Notes under the pieces: model-generated
What the model saw: only the letters and a program-made list of their open reading frames with translations
Database searches by the model: none
Told to the model about the DNA's origin: nothing
Shown here: positions 63,825-64,000 of the stretch, piece after piece
Position numbering within the stretch: position 1 is the first letter of the stretch
Layout: the number at the start of each line of letters is the position of its first letter
Position numbers and translations under genes: made by a program
Assembly (NCBI GenBank): GCA_965224205.1
Contig: CBDCYN010000011.1
Location: forward strand, 124,001-188,000
DNA from: CBDCYN01 sp965224205
GTDB lineage: Bacteria > Planctomycetota > Phycisphaerae > Phycisphaerales > Phycisphaeraceae
DNA: 64,000 bases
Direction of reading: 5' to 3'

Positions 63825-64000
63825 ATGGGCAAAATAAACATGTTTGTAGCGGTTGTTATCGGTACTTTGATGATCATCTTGACCGCTTGCGATGACTCGC
63901 CCCGGCCGTCTGAGGCGACCCCGGTCAGGACGGACACCGCCGACCGGGCGCAGGCCGAACCGTCCGCCCAGCCATCGCCCGTTGCCCACCCGCAGCGTCA
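63825..64000 (+). CDS. Lipoprotein, N-terminal part (cut by window end)
   Basis: An open frame starting ATG at 63825 with AAAGGAG about 9 nt upstream. It begins MGKINMFVAVVIGTLMIILTAC, a lipoprotein signal with lipobox LTAC, then a Pro/Ala/Thr-rich linker up to the window end. The neighbouring phosphate-porin-like gene makes a phosphate-binding (PstS-like) protein a reasonable guess, but nothing diagnostic is visible yet. Confidence 0.6.
   Translation, partial: MGKINMFVAVVIGTLMIILTACDDSPRPSEATPVRTDTADRAQAEPSAQPSPVAHPQR

Overview
The window looks like chromosome from a planctomycete, most likely of the Phycisphaerae type. The evidence is a secreted protein with the planctomycete N-terminal motif LEPRVLLS, a PEP-CTERM protein, a zinc-ribbon membrane protein of the CENCGYPLRG kind, and a bacterial tetrahydromethanopterin/methanofuran (C1) gene group. 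Housekeeping genes (tig, prfB, ftsY, lepA, guaB, truD, ilvE, parB, initiator tRNA) are scattered singly among accessory genes, as is usual in that phylum. The taxonomic call is inference; no rRNA gene is present.

Layout. 0-10 kb: trigger factor, two membrane proteins, a duplicated unit encoding two 31-residue hydrophobic peptides, a NagD-type phosphatase, MsrA, ExbD/TolR, a CPBP protease, a MoxR ATPase and a lipoprotein. 10-16 kb: initiator tRNA with a serine-recombinase relic at its 3' end, a MITE, a PEP-CTERM protein, prfB with a +1 frameshift site, and a first IS630-type element. 16-22 kb: ftsY, lepA, a sulfotransferase framed by two copies of a dispersed repeat, guaB. 22-28.6 kb: a secreted alpha/alpha-toroid protein, then mch, mfnD-like, mfnF-like, mfnB-like and truD. 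These point to methanofuran- and H4MPT-linked C1 oxidation or formaldehyde handling. 29-35 kb: ilvE and a four-gene sensory operon (outer-membrane barrel, CHASE-PAS kinase, receiver, receiver-kinase). 35-40.4 kb: two glycosyltransferases and a large LEPRVLLS/FG-GAP protein. 40.5-48.7 kb: a same-strand run of heptosyltransferase, GT4 and oppA-B-C-D. 49-54.3 kb: alpha-amylase, a broken propeller gene, a repeat-rich gap, a perfect parS site, parB, and a sugar-phosphate isomerase-like gene.

From 54.7 kb the window is mobile. A second, apparently identical IS630 copy is followed by a tRNA-Ser gene cut off after its anticodon arm. This is the likely attachment end of an integrated plasmid-like island with a winged-helix Rep-like gene holding intragenic iterons, a possible antisense RNA, palindromic repeats, parA and a ribbon-helix-helix partner. 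An IS3 element (3-bp duplication ATA) is inserted exactly at the parA stop. An IS1111/IS110-type element is nested inside the left inverted repeat of that IS3. Its 3' non-coding region carries a 12-nt match and a 7-nt match to the two halves of its own insertion site, arranged in a predicted internal loop. This is what a bridge (seeker) RNA should look like, and it is the most interesting signal in the window.

The window closes with a phosphate-selective-porin-like gene broken by an in-frame TAG and a 1-nt frameshift, and the start of a lipoprotein. Dispersed small elements run throughout: a ~105-bp intergenic repeat family with at least eight copies or part-copies, two CTAG-flanked palindromic MITEs, and two TA-flanked MITEs.
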